The notes beneath the pieces are model-generated. The model was not told where the DNA came from, did not search any database, and was given only the letters and a program-made list of their open reading frames with translations. DNA of 64,000 nucleotides, from positions 124,001-188,000 of the forward strand of contig NZ_CP029820.1 in assembly GCF_003226855.1 (NCBI RefSeq), given 5' to 3'. Positions 47,798 to 57,407 of this stretch are shown in pieces; the stretch's first letter is position 1, and each line of letters opens with the position of its first letter. The position numbers and the translations under genes were made by a program. This DNA comes from Blattabacterium sp. (Cryptocercus kyebangensis) (GTDB taxonomy: Bacteria > Bacteroidota > Bacteroidia > Flavobacteriales > Blattabacteriaceae).

Positions 47798-48193
47798 ATG
47801 AAAGAGAAAGCAAAACAAAGATATTCGATGCAAGAAAGAAAAGAATTTCGTAAACTAATACTTGAAAAACTAGAAAAGGTAAAAAAAGATTTGTCAATTC
47901 TTAAAGAAAATTTTGCTAATGATCAAAATAATGGAACAGATGATACTTATCCTACATTTAAAGCTTTTGAAGAAGGATCAGAAACACTTAGTAAAGAACA
48001 AAATGCTCAAATTATGGAACATTTGCAAAAATTTATACGAAGTTTAAATTCTGCTTTAATTAGAGTTGAAAATAAAGATTATGGAATTTGTCGTATTACA
48101 AAAAAACTTATACCTAAAGCACGTCTTATGGCCGTCCCACATACCACTTTAAGTATTGAAGGGAAGAGAGAGGTAGAAGATAAAAGAAAGTAA
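47798..48193 (+). CDS. TraR/DksA-family protein
   Basis: A 131-residue protein with an N-terminal coiled coil and the C-terminal segment DYGICRITKKLIPKARLMAVPHTTLS. This is the Bacteroidetes DksA-like form with a single Cys rather than the four-Cys zinc finger. It probably binds the RNA polymerase secondary channel and adjusts transcription, as DksA does; that is by homology. It is two bases after ileS, in one transcript with ileS and lspA. Confidence 0.87.
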   Translation: MKEKAKQRYSMQERKEFRKLILEKLEKVKKDLSILKENFANDQNNGTDDTYPTFKAFEEGSETLSKEQNAQIMEHLQKFIRSLNSALIRVENKDYGICRITKKLIPKARLMAVPHTTLSIEGKREVEDKRK

Positions 48194-48205
48194 ATTTTTA
48201 ATTTT

Positions 48206-48844
48206 TTGAAAAAAATATTTTTAAGTATTTTTCCTATTCTGTTAATAGATCAGATTTTAAAAATTTATATAAAAACTCATTTTGAACTAGGAAAAGGAGT
48301 TTCTATATTTTCTTTTTTTTGGATTTTATTTGTGGAAAATCCTGGAATGGCTTATGGTTTTTCTATTGCTCCTGGATATTTTGGAAAAATTATTTTAAGT
48401 ATTTTTCGTTTTATTCTAGTTTTATTCCTATTTTTTTTTCTTTATAAAAATATAAAGAAAAAATCTTCAAATTATTTAGTTATTCCCACTATTTTTATTT
48501 TTTCAGGAGCTATAGGGAATCTTTTAGATAGTTTTTTATATGGATTGTTATTTGATACAGGAACAGTTTATAATAAAGAATCTCATAAATGGATTTCTTA
48601 TTCAGGAATTTCCAATATATTTCCGTGGAATGGAGGATATGCTTCCCTTATGAAAGGATGCGTAGTTGACATGTTTTATTTTCCTATTTTTGATATTTAT
48701 ATTCCTGATTGGATCCCATTTTTTGGAGGATCTAATTTTCAATTTTTTAAACCTGTTTTTAATGTTTCTGATTTTGTAATATCTATTGGAATTATTTTAT
48801 TGTTAATATTTAAAAAAAAGATTAAACATGTAAAGATTTTTTGA
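48206..48844 (+). CDS. lspA: Lipoprotein signal peptidase
   Basis: Aspartic protease of the inner membrane that cleaves diacylated prolipoproteins. The 212-residue protein has four membrane helices. The first catalytic Asp is in GAIGNLLDSF and the second in VVDMFYFP. The Bacteroidetes form is longer than the 164-residue E. coli enzyme, owing to the loop between helices 3 and 4. The predicted start is TTG at 48206. It would process the small lipoprotein at 39.5 kb. Confidence 0.93.
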   Translation: MKKIFLSIFPILLIDQILKIYIKTHFELGKGVSIFSFFWILFVENPGMAYGFSIAPGYFGKIILSIFRFILVLFLFFFLYKNIKKKSSNYLVIPTIFIFSGAIGNLLDSFLYGLLFDTGTVYNKESHKWISYSGISNIFPWNGGYASLMKGCVVDMFYFPIFDIYIPDWIPFFGGSNFQFFKPVFNVSDFVISIGIILLLIFKKKIKHVKIF

Positions 48845-48870
48845 TAATTATAAAAATCTCCATAGATTTG
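48840..48870 (+). promoter_or_regulatory. Promoter of the tRNA-tuf-rpo region
   Basis: TTTG at 48840-48843 and TAGATTTG at 48863-48870 are separated by 19 bases. This matches the Bacteroidetes housekeeping promoter (TTTG, about 19-21, TAnnTTTG). It lies 47 bases before tRNA-Thr, with the -33 element overlapping the lspA stop. This is the best promoter match in the window. Confidence 0.6.
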
Positions 48871-48917
48871 TACCTACCTGATTTTCATTATTGGTAGAAA
48901 ATTGTTTTGAAAAAATA

Positions 48918-48991
48918 GCCGGTGTAGCTCAGATGGTCAGAGCACGTGATTTGTAATCTCGGTGTCGTGGGTTCGAATCCCTCCTCCGGCT
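48918..48991 (+). tRNA. tRNA-Thr (TGT), with three U-U mismatches
   Basis: 74 bases. The acceptor GCCGGTG/CTCCGGC, anticodon stem CGTGA/TCTCG and T stem GTGGG/CCCTC each contain one T-T mismatch. The D stem GCTC/GAGC is perfect. The loop TTTGTAA gives anticodon TGT, reading ACA/ACG and more. The discriminator is T. Its position as the first of four tRNAs before tuf and its intact loops support a functional tRNA. Confidence 0.93.
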
Positions 48992-49005
48992 TTTTTTTGT
49001 TTTTT

Positions 49006-49089
49006 GGGGAGATACTCAAGTTCGGTTAACGAGGACAGACTGTAAATCTGTTGGCTATGCCTTCGCAGGTTCGAATCCTGCTCTCCCCA
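49006..49089 (+). tRNA. tRNA-Tyr (GTA)
   Basis: An 84-base class II tRNA with a long variable arm. The acceptor GGGGAGA/TCTCCCC is perfect. The anticodon loop CTGTAAA gives GTA, and the T arm is GCAGG/CCTGC. The discriminator is A. Confidence 0.96.
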
Positions 49090-49113
49090 TTTTCACATAT
49101 TAAGTGGTATTAA

Positions 49114-49187
49114 GCGGAAGTAGCTCAGCTGGTTAGAGCATCAGCCTTCCAAGTTGAATGTCGCGGGTTCGAATCCCGTCTTCCGCT
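49114..49187 (+). tRNA. tRNA-Gly (TCC), 3' CCA encoded next to it
   Basis: 74 bases: acceptor GCGGAAG/CTTCCGC, anticodon stem TCAGC/GTTGA with one G-U, loop CTTCCAA, anticodon TCC, T stem GCGGG/CCCGT. The discriminator T is followed in the DNA by CCA (49188-49190), unlike the other tRNAs here; this may be chance. Confidence 0.96.
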
Positions 49188-49201
49188 CCAATTATTATAT
49201 G

Positions 49202-49273
<72 letters not shown>

Positions 49274-49326
49274 TTTTTTTGAATTTTTTTAAAATTATTA
49301 AAAATTGTTAGAAATTATTATTTATC

Positions 49327-50514
49327 ATGGCAAAAGAAAAATTTAAACGTGACAAACCACATTTAAATATAGGGACTACAGGTCACGTAGATCATGGAAA
49401 AACCACTTTAACAGCAGCCATTACAAAAGTTTTGTCAGAAATGGGTCTTGCAGAAGAAAAGAGTTTTGATGCAATTGATAATGCTCCAGAAGAGAAAGCT
49501 AGAGGAATTACTATAAACACTTCTCATGTAGAATATGAAACAAAAAAACGACATTATGCTCATGTAGATTGTCCTGGACATGCAGATTATGTTAAAAATA
49601 TGATTACTGGAGCGGCACAAATGGATGGAGCTATTTTAGTGGTTGCCGCAACAGATGGTCCTATGCCTCAAACTAGAGAACATATTTTATTGGCTCGTCA
49701 AGTAGGTGTTCCTAAGATTATTGTATTCATGAACAAAGTAGATCAAGTAGATGATCCAGAATTATTGGAATTAGTAGAAATGGAGATACGAGAATTACTT
49801 TCCAAATATGAGTATGATGGAGAAAACATTCCTATTGTACAAGGATCAGCTTTAGGAGCTTTAAATGGAGAAAAAAAATGGGTTCAAAAAATTCAGGAAC
49901 TTATGAATATTTTAGATGAGTATATTCCAGAACCAGTTCGTGAAATGGATAAACCATTTTTAATGCCTATAGAAGATGTTTTTACTATAACAGGTAGAGG
50001 GACAGTGGCTACAGGACGTATTGAAACTGGAATTATAAATACAGGAGATTTAGTAGATATTATAGGATTTTGGGAAGAAAAATTATCATCTACAGTAACA
50101 GGAGTGGAAATGTTTCGTAAAATATTGGATAATGGACAAGCAGGAGATAATGTAGGGTTATTATTGCGTGGGATAGAAAAAAAAGATATTAAACGTGGAA
50201 TGGTAATCGGAAAACCAGGATCGATCAAACCTCATAAAAAATTTAAAGCAGAAGTATATATTCTTACAAAGGAAGAAGGAGGGAGGCATACTCCTTTTCA
50301 TGAAAAATATCGTCCTCAATTTTATTTAAGAACTACTGATGTGACTGGAGAAATTCATTTATTAGGAGGGATAGAAATGGTAATGCCAGGAGACAATATT
50401 TCTATGGATGTAAGTTTACATCAACCGGTCGCTTTAAGTGAAAATTTACGTTTTGCTATTCGTGAAGGAGGAAGAACAGTTGGTGCAGGACAGGTTATTC
50501 AAATTATGGATTAA
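49327..50514 (+). CDS. tuf: Elongation factor Tu
   Basis: GTPase that delivers aminoacyl-tRNAs to the ribosome. The 395-residue protein carries G1 [10 protein letters not shown], switch [16 protein letters not shown]3 [12 protein letters not shown] and G4 NKVD, with beta-barrel domains 2 and 3 complete. The four tRNA genes before it and tRNA-Trp after it suggest joint transcription. It is one of the better-conserved, less AT-extreme genes here. Confidence 0.98.
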   Translation: MAKEKFKRDKPHLNIGTTGHVDHGKTTLTAAITKVLSEMGLAEEKSFDAIDNAPEEKARGITINTSHVEYETKKRHYAHVDCPGHADYVKNMITGAAQMDGAILVVAATDGPMPQTREHILLARQVGVPKIIVFMNKVDQVDDPELLELVEMEIRELLSKYEYDGENIPIVQGSALGALNGEKKWVQKIQELMNILDEYIPEPVREMDKPFLMPIEDVFTITGRGTVATGRIETGIINTGDLVDIIGFWEEKLSSTVTGVEMFRKILDNGQAGDNVGLLLRGIEKKDIKRGMVIGKPGSIKPHKKFKAEVYILTKEEGGRHTPFHEKYRPQFYLRTTDVTGEIHLLGGIEMVMPGDNISMDVSLHQPVALSENLRFAIREGGRTVGAGQVIQIMD

Positions 50515-50532
50515 TAATATTTTAAAAATAAA

Positions 50533-50605
50533 ACGGATGTAGCTTAGCTGGTAGAGCATCGGTCTCCAAAACCGAAGGTCGTAAGTTCGATCCTTACCAT
50601 CCGTG
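50533..50605 (+). tRNA. tRNA-Trp (CCA)
   Basis: 73 bases: acceptor ACGGATG/CATCCGT, D stem GCTT/GAGC, anticodon stem TCGGT/ACCGA with loop CTCCAAA, anticodon CCA, T stem GTAAG/CTTAC. The discriminator is G. It sits between tuf and secE, a usual Bacteroidetes arrangement. Confidence 0.96.
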
Positions 50606-50622
50606 CATAATCGTAGATAATT

Positions 50623-50807
50623 ATGAAAAAAAAAATTACTTTTTAGAAATTTACGATGAATTTTTTTATTTCATTACATGGCCTAAGTGGATAGATTTGC
50701 AAATTACTACATTAATAGTATCGTTTTTTTCTATATTTTTATCCATGTTTTTATATGGTGTAGATGGTATATTTATTTTTTTTATTAAAAAATTGTTTTC
50801 CTTATAA
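50623..50807 (+). CDS. secE: Preprotein translocase SecE, frame broken at an A10 tract
   Basis: Essential single-helix subunit of the SecYEG channel. The ATG at 50623 is followed immediately by ten adenines (50626-50635). Read as written, it stops after a few codons. With one A added it continues NYFLEIYDEFFYFITWPKWIDLQ, then a membrane helix LIVSFFSIFLSMFLYGVDGIF, to the TAA at 50807, about 61 residues. The WP motif before the helix and the position between tRNA-Trp and nusG identify SecE. No other ATG/GTG/TTG lies in the coding frame upstream. Since SecE is essential, slippage (or a start at a non-standard codon) must supply it. Confidence 0.85.
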
Positions 50808-50824
50808 AATAATATAAAAGTTCG

Positions 50825-51373
50825 ATGAGTGATTTAGAAAGAAAATGGTATGTTTTAAAAACTATTAGTGGTCAAGAAAATAAGGTAAAATTATATATTG
50901 AAAATGAAGTGATAAATAATGGATTTAAAGAGTGTATAGGAAAGGTTTTAGTCCCTATTGAAAAAGTTATACAAATGAGAAGAGGAAAGAAAATTCACAG
51001 GGAAAAAGTTCACTATCCAGGATATGTAATGATAGAGACAAATCTTGAATTAGAAGCAGTACATGCAATTAAGAATGTTCCTGGTGTTATTAATTTTTTA
51101 AGTGAAGGTAGAGGAGGATCTGCTATTCCTATGCGAAAAGAAGAGGTAAATAAAATGTTGGGAAAAATGGATCAATTATCCGAAAGTTATGAAAATATTA
51201 GCATTCCGTTTATAATTGGTGAAACCATAAAAGTAATAGATGGTCCTTTTAATGGTTTTAATGGAACTATTGAAAAAATTAATGAAGAAAAAAGAAAACT
51301 AGAATTAGCCGTTTTAATTTTTGGGAGGAAAACTCCTTTGGAATTAAATTTTACACAAATAGAAAAAATTTAG
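50825..51373 (+). CDS. nusG: Transcription termination/antitermination factor NusG
   Basis: Binds RNA polymerase and Rho and couples transcription to translation. The 182-residue protein has the NGN domain (KWYVLKTISGQENKVK, YPGYVMIE, PGVINFL) and the C-terminal KOW domain (GETIKVIDGPFNGFNGTIEKI). It is 17 bases after secE in the secE-nusG-rplKAJL-rpoBC order. Confidence 0.97.
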   Translation: MSDLERKWYVLKTISGQENKVKLYIENEVINNGFKECIGKVLVPIEKVIQMRRGKKIHREKVHYPGYVMIETNLELEAVHAIKNVPGVINFLSEGRGGSAIPMRKEEVNKMLGKMDQLSESYENISIPFIIGETIKVIDGPFNGFNGTIEKINEEKRKLELAVLIFGRKTPLELNFTQIEKI

Positions 51374-51384
51374 TTAAAAGAAAA

Positions 51385-51816
51385 ATGGATAAAAAAATAG
51401 TAAAAAAAATAAAAATACAAAAAATAAATGGTGGGAATGCTAATCCATCACCTCCTATTGGTCCTATTTTAGGAAGTTCTGGAGTGAATATAATGGAATT
51501 TTGTAAACAATATAATTTACGGACTCAGGAAAGAAAAGGTAAAATATGCCCAGTTCTTCTTACTATATATGAGGATAAATCTTTTTCTTTTGTGATTAAA
51601 AAACCTCCAGTATCCATTCAATTACTCAATATAATTCAAGTAGAAAAAGGATCTAAGGAACCAAATCGTTCTAAAATTGGAAAAATAAGTTTAAATCAAA
51701 TAAAAATGATTGCAAAAAATAAAATGGAAGATTTGAATTGTTCTTCAATTGAATCTGCTATATCTATGGTATGTGGAACTGCACGTTCTATGGGAATCGA
51801 AATTTATAAAAAATAA
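51385..51816 (+). CDS. rplK: 50S ribosomal protein L11
   Basis: Forms the GTPase-associated centre with 23S rRNA. The 143-residue protein has GGNANPSPPIGPILGSSGVNIMEFC and the C-terminal RNA-binding domain ending in VCGTARSMGIEI. The usual NPAP segment reads NPSP here. It is 11 bases after nusG. Confidence 0.97.
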   Translation: MDKKIVKKIKIQKINGGNANPSPPIGPILGSSGVNIMEFCKQYNLRTQERKGKICPVLLTIYEDKSFSFVIKKPPVSIQLLNIIQVEKGSKEPNRSKIGKISLNQIKMIAKNKMEDLNCSSIESAISMVCGTARSMGIEIYKK

Positions 51817-51840
51817 AAGTATATTCTTATTTTTTTTCTC

Positions 51841-52539
51841 ATGTCAAAAAAATTAACTAAAAATAGAAAAAGAATTTTAGAAAAAATAGATAAGAAGAAT
51901 AAATATTCTTTAGAAGATGCTACTACTATTATTAAAAAAATTTCTTTTTCTAAATTTGATGAATCTGTAGATATTTCTATTCATCTAGGAATAGATTCAC
52001 GTTTATCAAATCAAATAATAAGAGGGACTGTTCTATTACCACATGGTATAGGAAAAAATATTTGTGTTTTGGCTTTAGTAAGTAAAGATAAAGAATTGGA
52101 GGCTAAAGAAGCTGGTGCAGATTATGTAGGATTGGATTATATAGAAAAAATTAAGTCTGGATGGGTAGATATAGATGTAATAGTAGCTATTCCATCGGTT
52201 ATGAATAAATTAGGATCTTTAGGAAAGATATTAGGACCAAAGGGTTTAATGCCAAATCCGAAACTAGATACAGTATCTACAAATCCAGGAAAGTCTATTA
52301 AAGAAATTAAATCTGGAAAAGTAACATTTAAAGCGGATCGTTATGGTATTATTCATTCTTCTATTGGAAGGATTTCTTTTTCTAATCAATACTTATTGAA
52401 TAATTTAAAAACTTTTATAAACGAAGTTATCCGAAGTAAACCATCTTCTTCGAAAGGATCTTATATAAAAAGAATTTATTTATCAACGACCATGAGTCCT
52501 AGTATTTTATTAGACTCAAAAAGTTTTTTAAAAAAATGA
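51841..52539 (+). CDS. rplA: 50S ribosomal protein L1
   Basis: Forms the L1 stalk at the E site and usually represses its own operon. The 232-residue protein contains DISIHLGIDSRLSNQIIRGTV, LGPKGLMPNPKLDTVS and GKVTFKADRYGIIHSSIG. It overlaps rplJ by four bases (ATGA). Confidence 0.97.
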   Translation: MSKKLTKNRKRILEKIDKKNKYSLEDATTIIKKISFSKFDESVDISIHLGIDSRLSNQIIRGTVLLPHGIGKNICVLALVSKDKELEAKEAGADYVGLDYIEKIKSGWVDIDVIVAIPSVMNKLGSLGKILGPKGLMPNPKLDTVSTNPGKSIKEIKSGKVTFKADRYGIIHSSIGRISFSNQYLLNNLKTFINEVIRSKPSSSKGSYIKRIYLSTTMSPSILLDSKSFLKK

Positions 52540-53054
52540 AGAAAGAAAAAAAAAGAAAAGAATTATTAGAATTAATTTCTATATTGTCTGATAATGATAC
52601 TATATATTTAATTGATATATCCGATTTAAATTCTAATCAAATTTCTATTCTTAGAAAGAATTTTAATAAATTTTATATTCAAATGAAAGTAGTAAAAAAT
52701 ACTTTATTGAAAAAAGCTTTAGAAAAAATTGAAAATAAACAATTAGATTCTTTTTTCCCTATTTTAAATGGGAACACCTCTATTTTAGCTTCTAATTTAG
52801 GAGGTGTTCCATCAAAAATCATAAAAAATTTTCATTTTAAAGAAAAGATTGAAAAACCTTATTTAAAGAGTGCATATGTGGAAAATTCTTTTTATTTTGG
52901 AAATAAAGATTTGGATATATTAATTAATATGAAATCTAAAAAAGATCTTATAATTGATATTTTGAATATGCTTCAATCTCCAATTGAAAAAATACTTTTT
53001 TCTTTAAAATTAGGTGAATATAAAATATCTAGAATTCTAGAATCATTATCATAA
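52536..53054 (+). CDS. rplJ: 50S ribosomal protein L10
   Basis: Base of the L7/L12 stalk. The 172-residue protein has KKEKKRKELLELISILSDNDTIY, VKNTLLKKALEKI and the C-terminal helix region that binds L7/L12 dimers. It shares ATGA with rplA. Confidence 0.96.
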   Translation: MKKEKKRKELLELISILSDNDTIYLIDISDLNSNQISILRKNFNKFYIQMKVVKNTLLKKALEKIENKQLDSFFPILNGNTSILASNLGGVPSKIIKNFHFKEKIEKPYLKSAYVENSFYFGNKDLDILINMKSKKDLIIDILNMLQSPIEKILFSLKLGEYKISRILESLS

Positions 53055-53100
53055 TGATGATATTGATTCCCCATAATTTCCATAAAAAATAAATAATAAA

Positions 53101-53478
53101 ATGATAGAAAATCTAGCAGAAAAATTGGTTAATCTTACTGTAAAACAAGTTAATGAATTGGCCACTTTTTTAAAAAAAAAGTATGGGATCGAACCGTCTA
53201 ATACTTTTTTAGGAACATCTGTGGATATTCCTAAAAATAAAGAAAAAAATCCAGAAAAAGAAGAAAAAAATATTTTCAATTTAATATTAAAATCACCAGG
53301 AAATTCTAAATTATCTGTAGTAAAATTAGTTAAAGAAATTACGGGTAAAGGACTTAAAGAATCCAAAGAATTGGTAGATAATGTTCCAAATGTTCTTAAA
53401 GAGTCTATTGATAGGAAAGAAGCAGAAAGCTTAAAAAAAAGACTTGAGGAAATAGGAGCTGAAGTGGAATTGAAATGA
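53101..53478 (+). CDS. rplL: 50S ribosomal protein L7/L12
   Basis: Dimeric stalk protein that recruits translation factors. The 125-residue protein has the N-terminal dimerisation region, a Lys/Glu/Asn/Pro-rich hinge (NKEKNPEKEEKN), and the C-terminal domain KLSVVKLVKEITGKGLKESKELVDNVP. Confidence 0.97.
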   Translation: MIENLAEKLVNLTVKQVNELATFLKKKYGIEPSNTFLGTSVDIPKNKEKNPEKEEKNIFNLILKSPGNSKLSVVKLVKEITGKGLKESKELVDNVPNVLKESIDRKEAESLKKRLEEIGAEVELK

Positions 53479-53520
53479 TAGGTTAATTTTTTTTCAGAAA
53501 AGTTTAAATTACTGTAAAAT

Positions 53521-56500
53521 TTGGTGAATACAGAAAGAATCTCAGAAAAATTAGAAAGAATTACTTTTGCATCGGTGGATAAACAAGTAGAATATCCTGA
53601 TTTTTTGGATATTCAAATAAAATCATTTAAAGATTTTTTTCAACTTGAAACAAAACCAGAAAATAGGAAAAACGAAGGGTTATTTAAAGCTTTTACCGAA
53701 AATTTTCCAATTTCAGATTCAAGAAATTCCTTTGTTTTAGAATTTAAAGGATATTCCATAGATTCTCCTAGATATTCTATAGAAGAATGTATTGAAAGAG
53801 GATTGACTTATAGTGTTCCTTTAAAAGCTAAATTGAAACTATATTGTACGGATCCTGAACATGAGGATTTTGAAACAGTATATCAGGATGTTTATTTAGG
53901 TACTTATCCATATATGACTCCTTCTGGATCTTTTATTTTCAATGGATCAGAACGTGTTATTGTATCTCAATTACATCGTTCTCCTGGAGTTTTTTTTGGA
54001 CAATCTCATCATGCAAATGGGACTAAATTATATTCTGCGAGAATTATTCCTTTTAAAGGATCTTGGATTGAATTCGCTACTGACATAAATAGTGTTATGT
54101 ATGCATATATTGATAGAAAGAAAAAATTACCAATGACGACCTTACTTCGTGCAATTGGATATGAAAGAGATAAAGATATATTAGAAATATTTAATTTAGC
54201 GGAAGAAGTTAAAATAATAGAAAATAACAAGAATATTTTAGACAGGACTCTTGCTGCTAGAATATTGAAAATATGGCATGAAGATTTTGTCGATGAAGAT
54301 ACAGGTGAAGTAGTTTCCATAGAAAAAAATGAGATTTTAATAGATAGGGATATTGTTATAAAACAAGAGCATATAGATCTAATCCTTCAAAACGAAATAA
54401 AAACAATTTTATTGCATAAAGAAGGAGGAAAAAAGAAAGATTATTCTATTATTTACAATACTTTGCAAAAAGATCCTACTAATTCTGAAAAAGAAGCAGT
54501 AGAATATATATATAGGCAACTTAGAAATACAGAACCGCCTGATGAAGAAACAGCTAGAGGAGTTATAGATAAGCTTTTTTTTTCAGATGCTAGATACAGT
54601 TTAGGCCCTGTAGGAAGATATCGTTTAAATAAACGTCTTGGGTTAAATCTAGATCCCAATTATTTAGTTTTGACTAAGGAAGATATTATTGCCATAGTTG
54701 AACATTTGAATGCTTTGTTCAACTCTAAAAGAGAAGTAGATGATATAGATCATCTATCCAATAGACGTGTAAGAACTGTAGGAGAACAACTTTATACTCA
54801 GTTTAGTATTGGTTTATCTAGAATGTCTAGAACTATTAGAGAAAGAATGAATGTTCGAGATAATGAAGTTTTCATGCCGATAGATTTGATCAATTCTAAA
54901 ACATTGTCTTCCGTTATAAACGTTTTTTTTGGAACTAATCAATTATCCCAATTTATGGATCAAACAAATCCATTATCTGAAATAACTCATAAAAGAAGAT
55001 TATCTGCTTTAGGTCCTGGTGGATTATCTAGAGAAAGAGCAGGATTTGAGGTTAGAGATGTTAATTATTCCCATTATGGAAGATTATGTCCTATTGAAAC
55101 TCCAGAAGGACCTAATATTGGTTTAATTTCTTCTCTTTCTGTTTTCGCAAAGATCAATAATATGGGATTTGTAGAAACTCCTTATAGATCTACTAATAAA
55201 GGAAAAGTAAATTTAAAATCTAAGATAAAATATTTAAGTGCAGAAGAAGAAGAAGGTAAAATTATTGCACAAGCTAATGCTATAGATAAATATGGAAATT
55301 TTATATCTGATAGAATTATTGCTCGTGAAGATGGAGATTTTCCAATAGTAAAATCGAAACAAGTAGATTATCTAGATGTAGCCCCTAATCAAATAGCCTC
55401 TATTTCAGCTTCTTTAATTCCTTTTTTGGAACATGATGATGCTAATAGAGCTCTTATGGGATCTAATATGATGCGTCAAGCCGTTCCATTGTTAAAACCT
55501 GAATCCCCTATTGTTGGAACTGGATTAGAAAAACAAGTAGCAATAGATTCTCGAATTTTGATTAATGCAGAAAAAAATGGAATAGTAGAATATATTGATG
55601 CAAAAAAAATAATTATTCGTTATGATAAAACGGATAGAGAAGAATTGGTAAGCTTCGATTCTGAAATTAAAGTTTATGATTTGATAAAATTTAGAAAAAC
55701 AAATCAAAATACATGTATTACTTTAAAACCTATTGTTAAAAAAGGAATGAGAATAGTAAAAGGGCAAATTCTTTGTGAAGGATATGCTACTGAAAACGGA
55801 GAGTTAGCTTTGGGAAGAAATTTGAGAGCGGCTTTCATTCCTTGTAATGGTTATAATTTTGAAGATGCTGTTCTAATTTCAGAAAAAGTAGTGAGTGAGG
55901 ATTGGTTTACATCAATACACATAGATGAATATTCTTTAGATGTACGGGACACAAAATTAGGAATGGAAGAATTAACAAATGACATTCCTAATGTTAGTGA
56001 AGAAGCTACTAAAGATCTGGATGAAAATGGAATTATACGTGTTGGAGCGGAGGTTAAACCTGGAGATATTCTTATTGGAAAAATAACTCCAAAAGGAGAA
56101 TCTGATCCAACTCCAGAAGAAAAATTATTAAGAGCTATCTTTGGAGATAAAGCAGGAAATGTAAAAGATGCTTCTTTAAGAGCCGAGCCTTCTTTATTTG
56201 GTATTGTAATTGATACAAAACTATTTACTAGAAGTATAAAAGATAAAAAATCTAGAACTCAGGATAAAATACAAATAGAACGTATAGAAAAAGAATACGA
56301 TAAAAAATTTTTGGATTTAAAAAATAAGTTTTTAAAAAAATTATATACTATTTTACATGGGAAAATTTCTCAAAAAATTGTTTTTAATGAAAAAAAACAG
56401 GAATTTATAGAAAAAGGAACTAAGTTTAGCCTAAAACTATTAAATAGTATATCTGATTATATAAATATATCTCCATATAATTGGACTTCTGATGTAGAGA

Positions 56501-57345
56501 TTAACAATCTTATATCAGAAATATTGCATAATTATAAAATATCATTTAACGATTTGAATAGTGTTTTGAAACATAAAAAATTTTCTATTACTGTTGGAGA
56601 TGAATTACCTTCTGGAATTATTAAAATGGCTAAAGTTTATATTGCAAAAAAAAGAAAATTAAAAGTAGGAGATAAAATGGCAGGTAGACATGGAAATAAA
56701 GGAGTTGTAGCACGTATCCTTCGTGAAGAAGATATGCCATTTTTAGAAGATGGTAGTCCGGTAGATATTGTTTTAAATCCATTAGGAGTCCCTTCTAGAA
56801 TGAATATTGGACAAATATATGAAACGGTATTAGGTTGGGCAGGATATAAATTAGGTATTAAATTTTCTACCCCTATATTTGATGGAGCTACTATAGAAAA
56901 AATATTAGAGTATACAAAAAAAGCGGGCCTTCCAAATTTTGGAACTACTTATTTATTTGATGGAGGGACGGGAGAAAGGTTTGATCAACCTGCTACAGTT
57001 GGTGTTATATATATGTTGAAATTAGGTCACATGGTAGATGATAAAATGCATGCTCGTTCGATAGGACCTTATTCTCTTATTACTCAACAACCTTTAGGTG
57101 GAAAAGCACAGTTTGGAGGTCAACGTTTTGGAGAAATGGAAGTTTGGGCATTAGAAGCATTTGGTGCCTCCAACATTTTACGTGAAATATTAACTGTTAA
57201 ATCAGATGATGTAATAGGAAGAGCTAAAACTTATGAATCTATAGTTAAAGGAGATCCTATTCCAGAGCCAAATAATCCAGAATCTTTTAATGTTTTGTGT
57301 TTTGAGCTAAAAGGATTAGGTTTGGATATTAATTTAGAAGAGTGA
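53521..57345 (+). CDS. rpoB: RNA polymerase subunit beta
   Basis: Main catalytic-cleft subunit of RNA polymerase. At 1274 residues it matches Bacteroidetes length. It contains the rifampicin-site segment [33 protein letters not shown] with SQFMDQ and HKRRLSALG intact. [13 protein letters not shown] (as [15 protein letters not shown]), [11 protein letters not shown] and [14 protein letters not shown] are also present. No ATG start fits: TTG at 53521 or GTG at 53524 is used. It is slightly rich in conserved, non-AT-driven codons. Confidence 0.98.
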   Translation: MVNTERISEKLERITFASVDKQVEYPDFLDIQIKSFKDFFQLETKPENRKNEGLFKAFTENFPISDSRNSFVLEFKGYSIDSPRYSIEECIERGLTYSVPLKAKLKLYCTDPEHEDFETVYQDVYLGTYPYMTPSGSFIFNGSERVIVSQLHRSPGVFFGQSHHANGTKLYSARIIPFKGSWIEFATDINSVMYAYIDRKKKLPMTTLLRAIGYERDKDILEIFNLAEEVKIIENNKNILDRTLAARILKIWHEDFVDEDTGEVVSIEKNEILIDRDIVIKQEHIDLILQNEIKTILLHKEGGKKKDYSIIYNTLQKDPTNSEKEAVEYIYRQLRNTEPPDEETARGVIDKLFFSDARYSLGPVGRYRLNKRLGLNLDPNYLVLTKEDIIAIVEHLNALFNSKREVDDIDHLSNRRVRTVGEQLYTQFSIGLSRMSRTIRERMNVRDNEVFMPIDLINSKTLSSVINVFFGTNQLSQFMDQTNPLSEITHKRRLSALGPGGLSRERAGFEVRDVNYSHYGRLCPIETPEGPNIGLISSLSVFAKINNMGFVETPYRSTNKGKVNLKSKIKYLSAEEEEGKIIAQANAIDKYGNFISDRIIAREDGDFPIVKSKQVDYLDVAPNQIASISASLIPFLEHDDANRALMGSNMMRQAVPLLKPESPIVGTGLEKQVAIDSRILINAEKNGIVEYIDAKKIIIRYDKTDREELVSFDSEIKVYDLIKFRKTNQNTCITLKPIVKKGMRIVKGQILCEGYATENGELALGRNLRAAFIPCNGYNFEDAVLISEKVVSEDWFTSIHIDEYSLDVRDTKLGMEELTNDIPNVSEEATKDLDENGIIRVGAEVKPGDILIGKITPKGESDPTPEEKLLRAIFGDKAGNVKDASLRAEPSLFGIVIDTKLFTRSIKDKKSRTQDKIQIERIEKEYDKKFLDLKNKFLKKLYTILHGKISQKIVFNEKKQEFIEKGTKFSLKLLNSISDYINISPYNWTSDVEINNLISEILHNYKISFNDLNSVLKHKKFSITVGDELPSGIIKMAKVYIAKKRKLKVGDKMAGRHGNKGVVARILREEDMPFLEDGSPVDIVLNPLGVPSRMNIGQIYETVLGWAGYKLGIKFSTPIFDGATIEKILEYTKKAGLPNFGTTYLFDGGTGERFDQPATVGVIYMLKLGHMVDDKMHARSIGPYSLITQQPLGGKAQFGGQRFGEMEVWALEAFGASNILREILTVKSDDVIGRAKTYESIVKGDPIPEPNNPESFNVLCFELKGLGLDINLEE

Positions 57346-57407
57346 TAATTTTTTTTATTGTCCTTTACTTATATTTCTAGATATATATCTATATGATACA
57401 TTAAAAA

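Noticed and set aside
54009..54320. Minus-strand ORF of 103 codons inside rpoB
   Set aside because: Antisense shadow of a highly conserved gene, with no motif.
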